DNA of 64,000 bases from Phocoena phocoena (Eukaryota > Chordata > Mammalia > Artiodactyla > Phocoenidae): NCBI RefSeq assembly GCF_963924675.1, contig NC_089224.1, positions 41,645,158 to 41,709,157 of the forward strand, written 5' to 3'. The stretch's first letter is position 1, and the number at the start of each line of letters is the position of its first letter. The position numbers were made by a program, and so were the translations under genes. Below are positions 1 to 13,340 of this stretch, one piece after another. A model generated the notes under the pieces. The model saw only the letters and a list, made by a program, of their open reading frames with translations, was not told where the DNA came from and did not search any database.

Positions 1-274
1 TTGAAAACAGGAATATGGATAGGAAGTAGGTATGTGATGGATTAGGGAAAGAAATATATTTTAGGCAAAAGGAACTGTATATGCTGAGAGAACTTTGCTT
101 ATTTTGGAAAAGCAAATATTTTAGCTTGACCAGATGAAGAATGGGAGTATTGGGCTGACACTAGATGCATACAGAGAGGAAAGCAGGGAGAAAAAAATCA
201 AGGTTCTTGATTCAGGGCTAAGGAGTTTGATGCTTACCTTGAGAGAAGTGGAAATTTCAACCAAGGGAGCCATC

Positions 275-345
275 CCCTGTAAGGCAGGTATTATACCCAT
301 TTTACAAGTGGCAAAATTGAGGTTCAGAGATGATACGTAATATTA
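275..345 (-). mobile_element. MIR SINE fragment
   Basis: The stretch reads like the antisense core of MIR: a CCCATTTTACA block followed by an aaaattgaggttcagag block. The ends are too worn to place exactly. MIR is an ancient tRNA-derived SINE shared by all mammals. No promoter box survives. Confidence 0.5.
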
Positions 346-350
346 CAAAA

Positions 351-1079
351 TTACAGAAGGTTCCAATCTCCCACTTACATCATGGAAGGAGATAAATGAG
401 TGCCAACAGTGTTTCTGGGTCTGTACTAGGTGTTTTATGTTAAATTATCTAATTTAAACCTACCATTCCCTTTGAGAAGTTTTTACCAAAAAGTAAATAA
501 GCACATTGTTGTAGGAGTACCTCCTGATGTGCCTTAGTGTTGGGGGAGGAATGGTGTCTCAGTCTTCTGATGGAGAAATAGAGAAATCAAAAATGACAGA
601 AATTTACTGGTATGCGGATAACTACCCATGAGGAAGAGTGTAGCTGTCCTTTAAACTTACATTATAGCATTTAGATGGCTCCAAATGATCTGGCTTCACT
701 GGCACCTACATCAAGGACAGTTCAAGAGAGAATGGCTCTGTGATTCATAGGCAGGCACCTAGGCATGAGTTTTCACCTGTAAACAGGGCATATTATCACT
801 TTACCGTATGGAAGATCAAACGAAGAGTGTTAGGACATGGGACCCTCAGGTACATATTCATGAGGGTCCCAAGGGAGTATATAAAACAGAAAAATTTAAT
901 CTATGGTAACTTGAGGAATTTTGTTATTCATGTATCAAGAGACTTCTGGGAGGAAAACAACTGTGATTTTTCTCAAGCTCACCTCAGAAAAGCATACTTT
1001 GATCTACATTTATATAGATTACAGAAACGCCTTTTTTGTGTGTGTTGAGGTATCATTTTACAAGTAGTCTTCTCTTTCT
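351..1079. other. Unassigned single-copy DNA
   Basis: No repeat family, splice-flanked exon or RNA gene recognised. A 102-codon open frame at 740-1048 (+) has no recognisable domain, and its composition looks like chance reading of AT-rich DNA. Confidence 0.5.
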
Positions 1080-2330
1080 GATGACTTTTTAAATCTCTTT
1101 GTTTTTGACGATCTACGGTTTTAATCTGATATGTCCACATGTATTTGCTCCATTTGGAATTTGCTGTGCTAGCTGAGTCTGGAGGTTCATATGTTTCATC
1201 AGTTATGGAAAGTTATCAGCTTGTATCTTTTCTCTCCCTATGCTTTCCATTCTTCTTTAACTCAGATATATCTACCTTCATGTGTCTTTCATATTTTACA
1301 TCTCTTTGTCCCTCTGAGATAGTTTGTGAATTTCTTCTATCTATATTACAATTCAGTATTTATCTCTTTAATTCTATCTAATATGTGCATTCTATTTTAA
1401 TTGACTTTTTAATATTTGTATTCCTAGAACATCTGGTTAATTTTTCTCATGTGACCCTGGTTGTCATTTTTAATATTTTATTCCTCTTGCAAGTTTTGAG
1501 AACTTACACTTACCCAAACATTTTAAAATATATATAGTTTTTATGCTTTCTCCGGTGATTATTTTATATGGATCTCTGTGAGATCTAATCGTGCTCTTTA
1601 TTTTTCTGCTGATCCTACTTGGGGTGGCTTCTTTCCTCTTGTATGTTGGTTTGTGATACCGTGAGTTCATATATGCTGCAGATTTAATGGGAAGCCCCGC
1701 AAGGCCTGAAATGGGGATGGGCGTTACAGAAATCATTTTATTTGTTTCTGCCAGTTGCCCCCAAGAAACTCCCAACCAAAAGCTAACCTGTGTTACTTTT
1801 TAATGTTGGGTTTTCCAGAAATAAAACCAAATCTGCATGAAAGAAGTTCTGGAATACCGAATTCTTGGGGTAGACGTTAACTTTTCCCAGCAGATTGGAG
1901 GCTAAGATAGACAAGTTTTCTTGTCAACCATTCCCTTTTCTCATGGGTGTTTTCTAGTCTACCTTTGAATGAGGGCATAGTGCCACTAAGTTCCTGCCCT
2001 TTTGATGTAAGCTCTGTTCTCACACATCACCTTGCCTGGGCTCAAGGTCATTTCTACTATTCTGGGCACAGCCATTAAAACCTAAACTTCTTGGTTACTG
2101 AGATTGACAAGCTCCCCTAGGGCATCCGTGGCGTTAGCCTCAGCCTGCCATTCTGATTCCTATCTCTCTTTTGAATTCTGGCCTCTGGAGACTATCCTTA
2201 CTTTCTAGTTAGTTCAGTTATGCATTTGGAAGGATATTTGTTATATTTTATCTAACATTTCTAGGTGTTTTGCATTGGGAAGTTTTTGAGAGTTTAGTTC
2301 GTAAATATTGCCAGAAACAAACTTGGAAAG
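1080..2330 (-). mobile_element. Ancient L1 (L1M-type) 3' region relic
   Basis: T-rich on the plus strand. The pattern recalls the long 3' regions of old L1M/L1ME elements read antisense, including a ttctcatgtgaccctgg block near 1445 and an aatattgccagaaacaaac block near 2306. No reading frame survives. The assignment is from memory of the family pattern, and the boundaries are approximate. A second, clearer piece of similar type lies at about 32.9-33.25 kb. Confidence 0.4.
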
Positions 2331-5300
2331 TAGGAATTAGAAGTTTTTGATGATCTTCTGTTTTGGAGTCTTTGTGGCATCCGTAATAAACACTACTTCT
2401 AGATATTTTCCAGCCAGTTCAGACTGTGGCAGCTAGAACTAGCAATTCTCTTTCTAATGTCTCAGTTTTTATGAATTTCACAGATCAGAGGGGCCCTAGC
2501 AAGAATATTGCGTACTAGCAAGTTTTGTTGTTGTTTTTTTTCCCACAATTACCTAGCTCACCAAAGGTAGTAAAGTCAAGTCTAGAGGCAGAAGGCTGAG
2601 CATTTAACTTTTTTAGCTTTAAGGTAATTATTTCCTTAGAATGGGGAAGAATGTTAACATCTCTTTGCTTGTCTGCATATCTTATATTGTCTTAATATTA
2701 ATTTGTATAGATTAATATTTCTTAACAGTAGGAATATTGATGAGGGAGTTTTGCATATCTAGAGAGAAGGGGAAGAGGAAGATGTGAAAAAGTAGCATGA
2801 GATTCATGCAGCCAAAAGTGCTCCCTCATCCTCTCCCCTTCCAATCAGCAATCACAAGCTGGAGTTAGAAGTGTTGAGAATATAGCAGAATCAGGATGCT
2901 TTTCCCTTCGTCAATCAGCATCGTCAATATTTTATTAATAGTACAGTAAGTATAATATAAAAATAAAATATTTTAAAATGCATATGGAAAGATTGATAGC
3001 ACTGTGAATATGGATATAAATGTGGCTTCTTTTGTAAAATTAAAGTATATCCAGACTGACAAGCACCAAGTGCAATGCAAGTGCAAGAAAATCTGAGTAG
3101 ATCAAATAGTTCTTTGGAACTTTCTTCTAATGAGAGCTGAACAAGTACAGTTATGGAATACAATTCAGTGAATATCTCCTCTATTTCAATATGATAAGTT
3201 ATCTGGCTGGAAGTCAGGACTCCCCCTTTTCTTAGTTAACTTATGCTAAGGCAGAGGTTCACATAGGCAAATAGTAAATTTTGGTCGAATCAAAGTGTAT
3301 GAATCTCTATTTATGTAATTAATGAATACTCAATGCTTTCTCTTTCTGCAACTAGATTATATTATATGCTTAGCTTCACCAGTCTGGAATTAGTTTGATA
3401 CATTGCACAATCGAGGGGCACCATTCACATTTGCAAAACCTGTACGAGAGTATGTGATGGATCCTGTCTAGATAAGAAGATAAAATTATGTTTCTTATTT
3501 GCATTTTTGCCAGTATAGGGAAGTCCTTTTATCTGTTCCAGAATTCCTCCTCCCATCATTATTCCAAAGTGACTGCCTCATTTTATCTTTCTGTCTCTCT
3601 TTCTTCCTTCTTTTCTTTTCTTTTTCTTTTTTGTTTTTTTTGGGGTTTGTTTGCCAGAATCAACCTGGACTTAATGCTTGTCCAGCTGTTGTCAGACTCA
3701 AGCCTGTACACTGAAGATTCAACCACCACCATCTGATAGCTGGTCACAGGACACCAAATGAGTTTATGCTGCTGAAGCTTAAGGCAGCCACAAGCCTGGA
3801 CCATCAGCAGGCATGTCTGACCCACTGATGGTGTCGCAGCTACTGCCCTTTCAGCCATGACTGCTGGCTTTCCACAGCCTGGTCATGCTCAAAGGCAAAT
3901 CTTTGTTGCTTCATTTGGCTTGTTCTGGGACTCAGGTGCATCTTCTGAATGCAGGGATCCTCCTATCACTCTGATTAGGAGCTCTTCATAGCCTAACATG
4001 TGCAAAGGACGGTCCTTTGCTAATAGCTCAAAGAGAGAAACTTTGCAGCTGCTGCCACTGCTGCTCATTTAATATTTGCACAGTCTGATCCTGTTGCCTT
4101 TTTCCTGCAGACAGTATGAGGGTACAATAGCCTTGCAGTATCTAGAGGAGCAGCAAGAGGAGACCTCTCTTAGCGTTAGTATAGCTACTGTTGTCTCTTA
4201 CATCTGTTAGAGTGGGATCCTATAAATGTGTATTTTCTTTTACTTTCATGGGCACAGTCATTATTCCCAGAGCACTCCTGTGGTGCTAATGTACTCCAGT
4301 CAGAATAAAAGTCTCATTTTTGCTACGTATTGAAATAAAAATGTATGTCCTTACTGTTCTCATGATAAGTAGCTTCTTGAAGATATCAGCTTTCATTAGA
4401 CATTATCTCATTTCACCAGAGGTATTCTTTCTGTGAGAGAACAGATGGACATTTTTCCCTTTTTCTTCAAGATAATTAGTGCACCTTGACTAACTTATCC
4501 CAATGCCCTTAAAAGAGGAGTAAAAAAACAACCAAAAAAGTTTCCTTATATCTTTTACTCAGAACATTGTTATCTACTTGCATTTTAGTTTCATAATTAG
4601 AATAAACAAAGGGAATCAGGAAATTGGCTCCAGAGTGACTTGTAAATAGAATTGCTTGGCATAAATATGGCTGGCAACTTTTGAATAGCATTTCTCTGGA
4701 AAAGAGAGAAAGATAGCAAAAACAGAAAAAGAAAAAAAAAAAAAGGACTTGTACCTTACCAAATACCCTGTGGGAAAAAGGTTTTATAGTAGGTACCCTG
4801 ATATCAATTCATTCTCTTTACCAGAGAGACACTGTTAGCAGAAAGAAAAGAAGGATATGAGTGGGTCTAATCTCATTGACTGGACCTCTGGGTAAATAAA
4901 TGCTTTGAAGAAGGGCTCTTATCTGCAGAATGCCCTTAGCAGGATGTTCGTGATTAAAGAATTACTTACAGTAAAAAAAAAAAAAAACCCATAATCTATG
5001 AGACATGGCTCCCTTGAGAATGTCACTTAAGCTATATAACTCTATGGGTATGAGATGGAGTGTTTTTTCATATTTTAAATGCTCCTTATTGTAGGAGAAA
5101 TCTCACAAAACCTCACTAGCAGAGCTCAGCTATTATTCTGTACCAGAGAGTGTGTCTCCAATGTAAAGAGGAAGGGCCTGGGGAACTACCCTTGATGTCC
5201 TCACATGCTGAAAATGTTTAAAAGAAAACTTATCAGGATTCCAAAGTCTCTGAAGACAAAGTTGGTTGGAATAAATATACTTGGACTCCCTTCTTCCACA

Positions 5301-7384
5301 TCAATTCTTCTAATAGCTTGTGAGTTATAAGTGTAATGGGATAAGAATTTTTTTCTGATGCAATAAATTAATTATAAAAGTATACGATTGATATGAACGG
5401 AAATCATCCTGATGAGATGATGATGAGAATTGCATGAAGGATAAAGCATGACAAGTGTACCATTATAAGGTTGTATTTATGTCGAGGGATTTAAGTATTT
5501 CATACTTGTTATTTATAAGATATTAAAAAACCCCAAGGTAAAAATACAGCTGTAAATTCATGCATTTCCCTTGAATCATCTTTGTAGAGTGTATTGTGTG
5601 GAATTTTAAAGCTGGTTAATATGTATTATGTGGAAGTTAATAGTGATTTGAACACTACTTGATGAATTTCTCCAGATGCTTTGACATATTCAACAGGGGT
5701 AACCCTTTCATGTCATATTTAAAGGCTAAAATGCAAAGATAACAAGGACGTTTTGGTAGAATTTCAAAGCTATTTTTACTATGCAATGTTTCCCTGAATT
5801 AGATAATTACATTAACTATTTAGTTGTCATAAGTGCGTTTTTCAAAATGAGGTATAGATTATATAGATAGAGAGATAATAGATAAATGACCATGTGATCT
5901 ATGTTCTTTGAGAACGTATTGATCTCAGTCAAATCATAATGTTATAAATGTAACATTAAAGTATAGGAAAATAACATTTTGGGGATAATAATCTGGGGAT
6001 CTAAATTTAAAACTGTGGTATGTTTTATAGGGTTTTAGCTTGCAGAGTATCTTAAAATTACTAAAATCTTTATTATAATGTTTATTGTGAAATGCCTGTG
6101 AAAGAGTAATGCTTTGTAAGTAAGATCAGATTCTTTTTTACTTCAGGAAAGAAAGCAGTTTTTCTAGTGAGGGATAGCGGCTCACACCATGGGCTCCACA
6201 TACTGTTTCATTCAGCAGAGAAGTGAGTTGCAGCTAGATTTCAGGATTAGCCCAAAGATGATGTGTGAATAGTACACTGGACGAGGGATCGGAGGATCTG
6301 TACACTGAATCCTCCCTATGCTGTTGCTGAAGAAGGCGAGTTCTCTGCTGTGAAGGAGAGGATCACGGTAAAACTTAGCAGCCTGATTCACCAACCAAAC
6401 ACTAGATGGTCAGATGAGAGCAAACCTATGGAGGGAAAGTTCCTCAAGGGTTGACCCTGGGACTGAATAATCAGATTCTCCCACATTCTATCTTTTCATC
6501 CTTAAAGGAGCAAAGGGAGGATTTTTCTCTTTGGTGAATCAAAACCACCAAATTCACCGAATTACATTACCAATCATTGATGAGTTAGGGCAAGTAAAAA
6601 TTTTTCATGCTAAGGTCAAGGATAGACTGGGGCATTGCGGTAACAATACATGGACCAAGACAGATTGCAGAGAGATTGTAATTTATTAGTAATTTTCTGT
6701 CTTGGGGTATGTCATTCAGGCACGTGGATCTCTGGTTTCCTCTCTGTAGATTGGAGAGTTAGCTTGTAGGGTGCTTGCAAGTTTGAAATTAAATTAGGTA
6801 GTATCTTTATAGTCTTCAGGAGACTGATAGATCCTGGATGAGCACTCAGCAAATATTAGACTAAACCATGTGAAATTGCCATTTTTCAGGTCAAAAGGTC
6901 AAATATTGGCAATTTTATGTAGTTCAACTTAACATTGATTGTATCTTTTTAAGCAGCTAGGAAGGCATAGACCAACACTAAAGACACCTAACAGTACAGT
7001 CCTGTTGCATAGTCCGATCAGACCCTTCTCCTGCTCTGTTGCCCATGAGCAAGACCGGCTTTGCCCTACCTGAACATGATATGAAGTATTGCCTGCTAAT
7101 CACTCTGGGGCCCCATGACTCTACCTATGTGTATTTCCTCCTGTTGCCAGATGATTGGGCCTCTCACTGAGCTCTGGGTCCAGGGCAACTTACCTTGGAC
7201 CCATTATACCACTAATGGGGCTATGGCTATTTTTTCCCACTTGATGGCTGTCTAGATTTCATTTCACTTGAACTCGATTTAAGCTGTCATGGCTTAGAAG
7301 CACTGTGCTTTCAGGGAACCAACAGTCTACCCTCCAAGTGGTAATAATCAGAAACTGGCCATTGTTTCAATGGAGCCTGCGCTC
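2331..7384. other. Long unassigned, mostly single-copy stretch
   Basis: Five kilobases in which I recognise no transposon apart from short A runs (near 4733 and 4974) and a pyrimidine tract at 3588-3652. The part from about 3750 to 4160 is richer in G+C than its surroundings and has several CTG/GCAGC clusters, but no splice-bounded exon. 7010-7270 may be a worn repeat I cannot name. This is one of the larger blocks here worth checking for conserved noncoding sequence. Confidence 0.5.
3588..3652. repeat. Pyrimidine-rich low-complexity tract
   Basis: The plus strand is almost purely C and T (tctgtctctctttcttcc and onward), ending in a T-rich run and a short G4. It explains the lysine/glutamate-rich antisense open frame here, which is not a gene. 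Confidence 0.85.
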
Positions 7385-7795
7385 ACATTGTAGCAAACAT
7401 CTTGCCGTTTCTTTAATTCAACATGCTGTTTCTGTGCTTTCGCCTTTGCCTCTCCCTCTGCTGGCAACACTCCCTCTCCTCTTCCCCCCCATTGACTTAT
7501 CAAATGCCTACTCCTCCTGCAAAAGACAGCTCATAGTCCTGGGCTCCATAAAGCCTTCTCTGAATTCCATAGACCAACACACCTGTACTGCCCCCGATTT
7601 GCCACTGTACCCCCATATACAGCAATCTTGGCAATTACCACACTATATTTGGGTCTGTCTCCCCATTTAATTGTGAGCTCCTGGAGAGCAGGAACAGCAT
7701 CTTTACATTCAACTATTCCCAGTGTTTGGCACTTTAAATGAAACACAGTAGACACCCGCTAAAATATTTCCTGAAAAAGTTAATAAATGAATGAG
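7385..7795 (+). mobile_element. L2 LINE 3' end
   Basis: The order of blocks matches the 3' end of L2: a degenerate ORF2 C-terminal stretch, then a tgtgagctcctggagagcag block (7672-7691), then a cagtgtttggcac block, ending in gttaataaatgaatgag (7779-7795). L2 is an ancient CR1-type LINE. The 121-codon open frame at 7305-7670 overlaps it and is not a host gene. Confidence 0.75.
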
Positions 7796-7832
7796 CCAGC
7801 CTCTTTTCAGGGCCCAAGAAAAGATCAATCTC

Positions 7833-7852
7833 TTTTTTTTTTTTTTTTTTTT
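7833..7852. repeat. T20 homopolymer
   Basis: A run of 20 T just after the L2 tail. No SINE body or TSD accompanies it, so I treat it as a mononucleotide tract rather than an insertion tail. Confidence 0.9.
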
Positions 7853-10800
7853 GCATTAGCTATCTATTCTTTCCTCTTCCCCACCTCCCTCCCTCCTTGG
7901 CTCCTATTTTTCCTTTCTTTTCAATTCAGGGTTAAAAATTCCCAAATTACCTCCCTGTTCAGAAGCTTATGGGAATTTTGAAGATTCTGATGTGCACAGG
8001 TATACAGAATGAGAAAATAATCACACACAAAAATGAGGAGATTCCTTGGCATCTTTCAACTGACTGCTGTATTATCTCCTTTAATAAGACAACTTAGAGT
8101 CTGCAGATTTCCCTGATGAGAATAACTGCTATCATATTTTTTGTTTCAATCTGAACATTTTTAAGGCATTTGCTGTTAGATGTATAAGAGCCTTCCTGAG
8201 CAAAGTGGGTAGTCATAGCTAATTCATTAAAAAATAATGATAGTAGCTAAATTGCCACATAGATTTGTACTTCGAGTAGGGTTAAATTACCAAATAATGT
8301 GAATACTGTTTAAAATAAATTTAATATTTAATGCAAGTCATAGTTTTATTAAATTCATAGTAATTTTGAAACTTTCTCAATATCGTTCCAAATGAGCATC
8401 TGTATAAAATCACTTTAAAGTAAATAAGCCGCTAATATGAAAATACTAGTAATGGGGATAATAACATTAGCCATTTGTAGAATACATTATTGTTATTCTT
8501 ACTCATATTTTTGATTTTCTGTTTGTCTAAGTGTGATGCATACTGTTCAAACCAAGTTCTTCAGTGTAGATGTTAGACATTTGAGACAATTCTTTAACTT
8601 TTTTGAGTCATTAGAATATTAATAGCTGAAGCAATCATCTGTTAAATGATTTCTTAGTAGCCTGAAAGCAGTTGGTGTACGTGTATGTGTTTCTCAAAAG
8701 TTATGCATCTCTCTCTTAAAGTAGTTTATATACTGAAATAATATGTTTAATTATTTACTTACCTTTTATTGAAAATAAGTCAAGTTGCAGTCCAATTTAT
8801 TTAAAAGGAAGATTTGAGAGATAAGCAGGAGTGACACCCAAAGTTAAGCTGCCCACTGAAACAGCACTCAAAGAGATAGAGTCCTTAGGAACAGGATTTG
8901 AGGACTCATCTACAGTTATTTTCTGCCCTGCAGATGATTTCCTGATTTAAAGAATGCAAACATTTCATAAAGAAGACCCACAGCCCATTTTTTGCATATG
9001 GATCCTACTCTTCTGCTGACATATAAAACTGGGGAATAGGATAGAATGGAACTGACTTCGTACATTTTGTCTACCAAATTTGTAAGGCAAATTTTGTGCC
9101 AGTGCTTTATGGTGTCATTGTGCTCATCTCAAAGTTGGATGCCTGCTGGGGGAAAAGAGAGATCTCTAAGGGTATTTACATTTCCATCTTTTATTCTTAC
9201 AATTTTCGTAATGATATCTCCAACATTCTACCAGGCTGAAATTTTTCTTAACACATGGCTTTGGGTGCAGAGAATCCCATAGACAGAAGGAAATAGGAAA
9301 ACTGGGCAGCACTCGGAACACAGTAAATTATGCTTAATAATTGTTTGTTGAGTGAGAGAATAAATGAATAAATCACCCTACAGAACTTTGCTTTCCATCA
9401 TTGAACTCTAAAGTCTAGTTTGCTTTTTTGTTTGCTATGTTAAGTACTCGGTACCTTCCCCTCCCTCAGTACCTCTTCTCATAAATTTAGCCTTTTCCTA
9501 ACAAGAAGCAACATGATTTTCTAACCTTGTTTCCTTAACATTTGGTTTTGCTTTAGAAAACTGATTCCTCAACCCATCTAGCTGCTGTCTTGGCCTCCTG
9601 ACTTTTATGTCACTAGTTTCCCTCCTTTGAGATCAGAAATATTTAAATCCCAGCTGTATCAACACAAAATATTGTCCTCTACCTATCCTCTCCCCATCTT
9701 CCAAGAGACTAGCTTGAAGATGTTGCCAGTCATGACCAATAGTTTTTATTTCAGTAATTGGAGGTTTGTTTTGTTTCATTTTTCAGCATTCCCAGAGTAT
9801 ATTCCCTTAATTTAATGCATTTAGGCTTCTTCTTCAACTTAAGCATATGGTAGTGGTGGGAGGGAGGGAAAACGATGAGGGCAGATATTTATGTCTGTGC
9901 CCAAGAAAAAATGCCCAAGACAAGACTCTTCTCCTTGTTGCTCATCTGCAACCTCGAGCCACACTTCCTTACATCTTGTCGCTAGCTGTACATATTGCTC
10001 TCAGCATAATACCATTCCTTCTTCTCTTCCCCTCAAAAACTCGGTAAATACTAACTCTCACTATAATTATGGACACTCCTTTAGTAGAAAATAAGAATTT
10101 CTAAGACATGACAGTTAACAGTTTTTACTTAAAATATTAGAGCAAAATAAAGTATTTCATAAACTTATGTGTCTTTCAAAAGGGAGTAAGTTGAGTTAGC
10201 TGTCTATTCAGCATCCCTGGCACTACTTTCTGTGGTATCCTCTGCTTCTGTGCTACAGGCTTTGATGGTTTGTAGTGACTTCTATGATGTTGCTCCTCTC
10301 AAGCGTCCAACAGTTGTGTGAAACTTTAATTCTCTATATTTTAAAAAATGGCCATCATAATTAGGATCCATACAATATTGTCTAACTGTATTCTAATGTA
10401 CATTTATACTTGGAGCGGTTCCAGGGAACTAGAATATCACATATAAGAATTTGGGATTGGTTTGGTGGTTTGAAGGTAGTAATTGACATCATTGCTTTGC
10501 TATTAGAAAAATTAAACTCTGTAGTCAATGGCATGCAGTAACAAGACCAATTACTTATCATCTGTAGCTGCTGGAATGAAGTGCTTATGAAAGGAGAGAC
10601 TGTGGAAGACCAATTTTTTTGCAATAGAATATTAGGGTGCAATTATGAAGTGGAATACCTTCTTCTGACAGTACTGTAAAGCTTATATACAGCCCTCAGA
10701 TAATGATACAGTCAGAGAATTAGAACTAATTTGACTGTCCTAAAAACACCTTTTATTTTATCTAACTAGGAGGGTTGAGGCTTTTGAAAATTAAATCCTA

Positions 10801-11079
10801 ATTTTGATCACGTAAGTAACTGAGTTACAATGTAAATTGGATTCAAAGCCTTATCTGGTCTCTTATTTTAAAAATCAGGGCATTTATCAGAATAGAGTAG
10901 AATTCTGAGAATTAAATAATATGTTCAATAAGTTTATATGAATATATAACATTTTTGCCCCAACAAGCTTATATGAATATTTTTTGTGCTTGGTTTACTG
11001 GGTTGGTATGATGCATTATATTTAAGTTCTTTGAATACTATGGATCCCCCAAAAGTGTCTGAATGACTGAGGCTTTGTA
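7853..11079. other. AT-rich unassigned DNA
   Basis: Apart from a probable L2 tail near 9300, nothing is recognised. 8050-8800 is strongly AT-rich. Open frames of 60-86 codons occur on both strands with no domain content. Confidence 0.5.
9300..9380 (+). mobile_element. L2 LINE tail fragment
   Basis: Contains the typical L2 terminus: an acacagtaaattatgctt block followed by ttgttgagtgagagaataaa (9343-9362). Only the last several tens of bases are recognisable. Confidence 0.45.
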
Positions 11080-12660
11080 AATTAAGGGACACTTGTGTGA
11101 ATAAAGTGATTTGATGGTTTTAACAAGGCCAGATTTAAGTAGAACCAAGAACAAGACTCAGAACAGAACAAGACTTTGCAACCAGTCCAGGTTGCTGTTA
11201 AAATCTCCCATTTGGGCAGTAGCACATAATAGATCCAATAGCATCTGAACTCGTTTATGGATAGTGTGTGGAGCATTTGATAAGTATTAGTAAAATTACA
11301 GCTCAAGGCAGCACCCTAGAGTTATGGAGCAAAGCCCTGCTTTCTTATACAGAAAAGTATTCTCCTTTTGAGTATCAGTTCCTGACCCGCTACCAAACCC
11401 TTGTGTGGACTGAACTCCTGACAATAGGATACATGCAACCCGAGCTGCTCATAACGTAGTGGATGGATCTAAGTCATAAAATTGGGCATGCAAGGCAGCT
11501 TTCAGTCACCAAGTGGAAGTGACATACATGAGATTTGACTCAAGTCAGACATGAAGACATAAGTAAGCGTCATGTACATGTGGCTCAGGTTTCTGTGAAA
11601 TATATTCTTGCTCCATTAACATCTGTCTCTCCTTCAACTCATGTTGTATGGCCTCGTGAGTAATTCCCTGTCACTATCTGAATGTGAAAGGGGAAAAGAA
11701 ATGGCCTGGTTTATACATGATTGTGCTTGATATGCTGATGTAACCCTAAAGTGGACAATTGCACTATTAAAGCTTCGCTTAGGGGTGGCATTGAAGAGCA
11801 GAGGGGGAGGGAATTCCATCCAGTAGGCAGAGTCTTGTGCTATGCATCTGTTGTTCACTTTACATGAAAGAAGATATGGCTAGAGAGATGGATCTAAATC
11901 AATTTGTGGGTAGTGATAAACATTTGGAAGAAACGCTATTGGAAAATCGGTGAAGATTTATGTCAGTGGACCTCTCAAAATGGCAATTCATGGAGATATC
12001 TGTATCCTCTAAGAATATTCACCAAAAGGCATCCTGTCCCAATGTGATTTTCAATAGACGAGAAAAATGACAAGCTCTATATACTTTCAGTGGATTTATG
12101 AACAATGTGACCAACCGTAGTGATAGGGATGGAGGTTTAGTCACGGGATCAACAGATATAGGTTACCCCTAGATAGGGTTTTCTAGCTACCACCACAGTT
12201 GCATTCCCAATCTCAGAAACCAGGGCTGGACCCCTGATACAGCATTATTCCCCGGGGCAGGATAGAACCAGCCACTTGGGGACCAGATAATTAACTGGAT
12301 CTCTGCAATCATGGAGACGACAGCAATTTGTCCTCACTGAGATGGATTCTTCTTCTGGGTATCCTTATTCTGGCTTCCTCTGTTCCAATCACTTCTGTTT
12401 GCACTTACTTGAATTGTTTACAATCAAAGTGTCCAAACAACACAGCTTTTGACCAGTGTACTCATTTAACAGCAAAATAAGGGAGGCAGGGTGCTTACAA
12501 CCCTAGAATTCACTCACTGACTCTGTCAGACCTTAACCAGTAGCCCAGTGGAAACAGTGAAATGGTGTCATGAAGGCTCATTTGTGGTAATGTTTGAGTA
12601 ACAACATGAAGAGCTGACGTATTGTGCTACAAGTGAGGTGTGTTCTCTGATTTTCTAATA

Positions 12661-13283
12661 TGTGATACCAAAAGCTCGGCCTCTGTGCACTGTTGCTGAA
12701 TCAAATCTCAGAGACGGAGTTTTGGGTGAAGGAGAAAAGAATAGCTTTATTGCTTTGCCAGGCAAAGAGGGACACAGTGCACTCATGCTCTCAAAACCTG
12801 TGAACCAACCCGGGAGGATTTGGTGAGGAGTTTTATAGCAATGGTTCAAGGACTGGGTTGCTGATAAGATTAGGGTGTGTACAGGGCCTGCACTCCTTTA
12901 ATCTGGTCTCAGGTAATCTCTTGATGAGTTGGTCTGGTTCCTTTAATCTGGCCTCAGGTGGTCTTCTCTGGAATGAAGATTGCTAACATCTTTCATTTGT
13001 TGGGGGTTTTAGTTCTGTAAAGAGCTCAAAGATACAGTTATGTGCATCCCTTGACGTGGAACCAGGACCCTGCCCTAAGGCTGAACTATTGCTTCATGGC
13101 TGCTCCTCCCTTGTCTCTGCATCCCCTCCCCTAATTAGCAACTGTTTGAATCTGCCCTTTAGAACTCAGGGAAACTCATGGAGTCTGGAGTCTGTTCCCT
13201 ACAAACAAGGAATGGGGGACACAGGAAGGCTTCTGTGCCCAGGAGTCCCACAGGGTCCTGCTCAGTTGCATATGTGGTTCCAT
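12661..13283 (-). mobile_element. Solo LTR (ERV1-like) inserted in the ERVL relic
   Basis: Read on the minus strand, this has LTR architecture. A TATAAAA box lies at 12831-12837 (complement), and an AATAAA signal about 85 bp downstream at 12746-12751 (complement). The 3' end is in GGTATCACA at 12661-12669 (complement), giving a terminal CA. The short TATA-to-polyA spacing suits a gammaretroviral-like (ERV1) LTR. The U3 start is probably near 13282 (TGG on the complement) but no clean target duplication was found. It separates the integrase and dUTPase parts of the older ERVL, so it is the younger insertion. No retroviral coding sequence is attached. Confidence 0.6.
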
Positions 13284-13294
13284 TTCTCCCGTAG

Positions 13295-13340
13295 TAAAAA
13301 AAAACAAACAAAACAAAAAACAAACAACCAACCAAAAAAA
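13295..13340. repeat. A-rich (CAAA)n-like tract
   Basis: Begins with a run of nine A then alternates aaac/caaac/ccaa units to the ERVL dUTPase segment. It sits exactly at the junction of the LTR and the older ERVL. Confidence 0.8.

Noticed and set aside
7305..7670. 121-codon plus-strand frame
   Set aside because: Overlaps the L2 3' end and is rich in P/L/S from pyrimidine-biased sequence.
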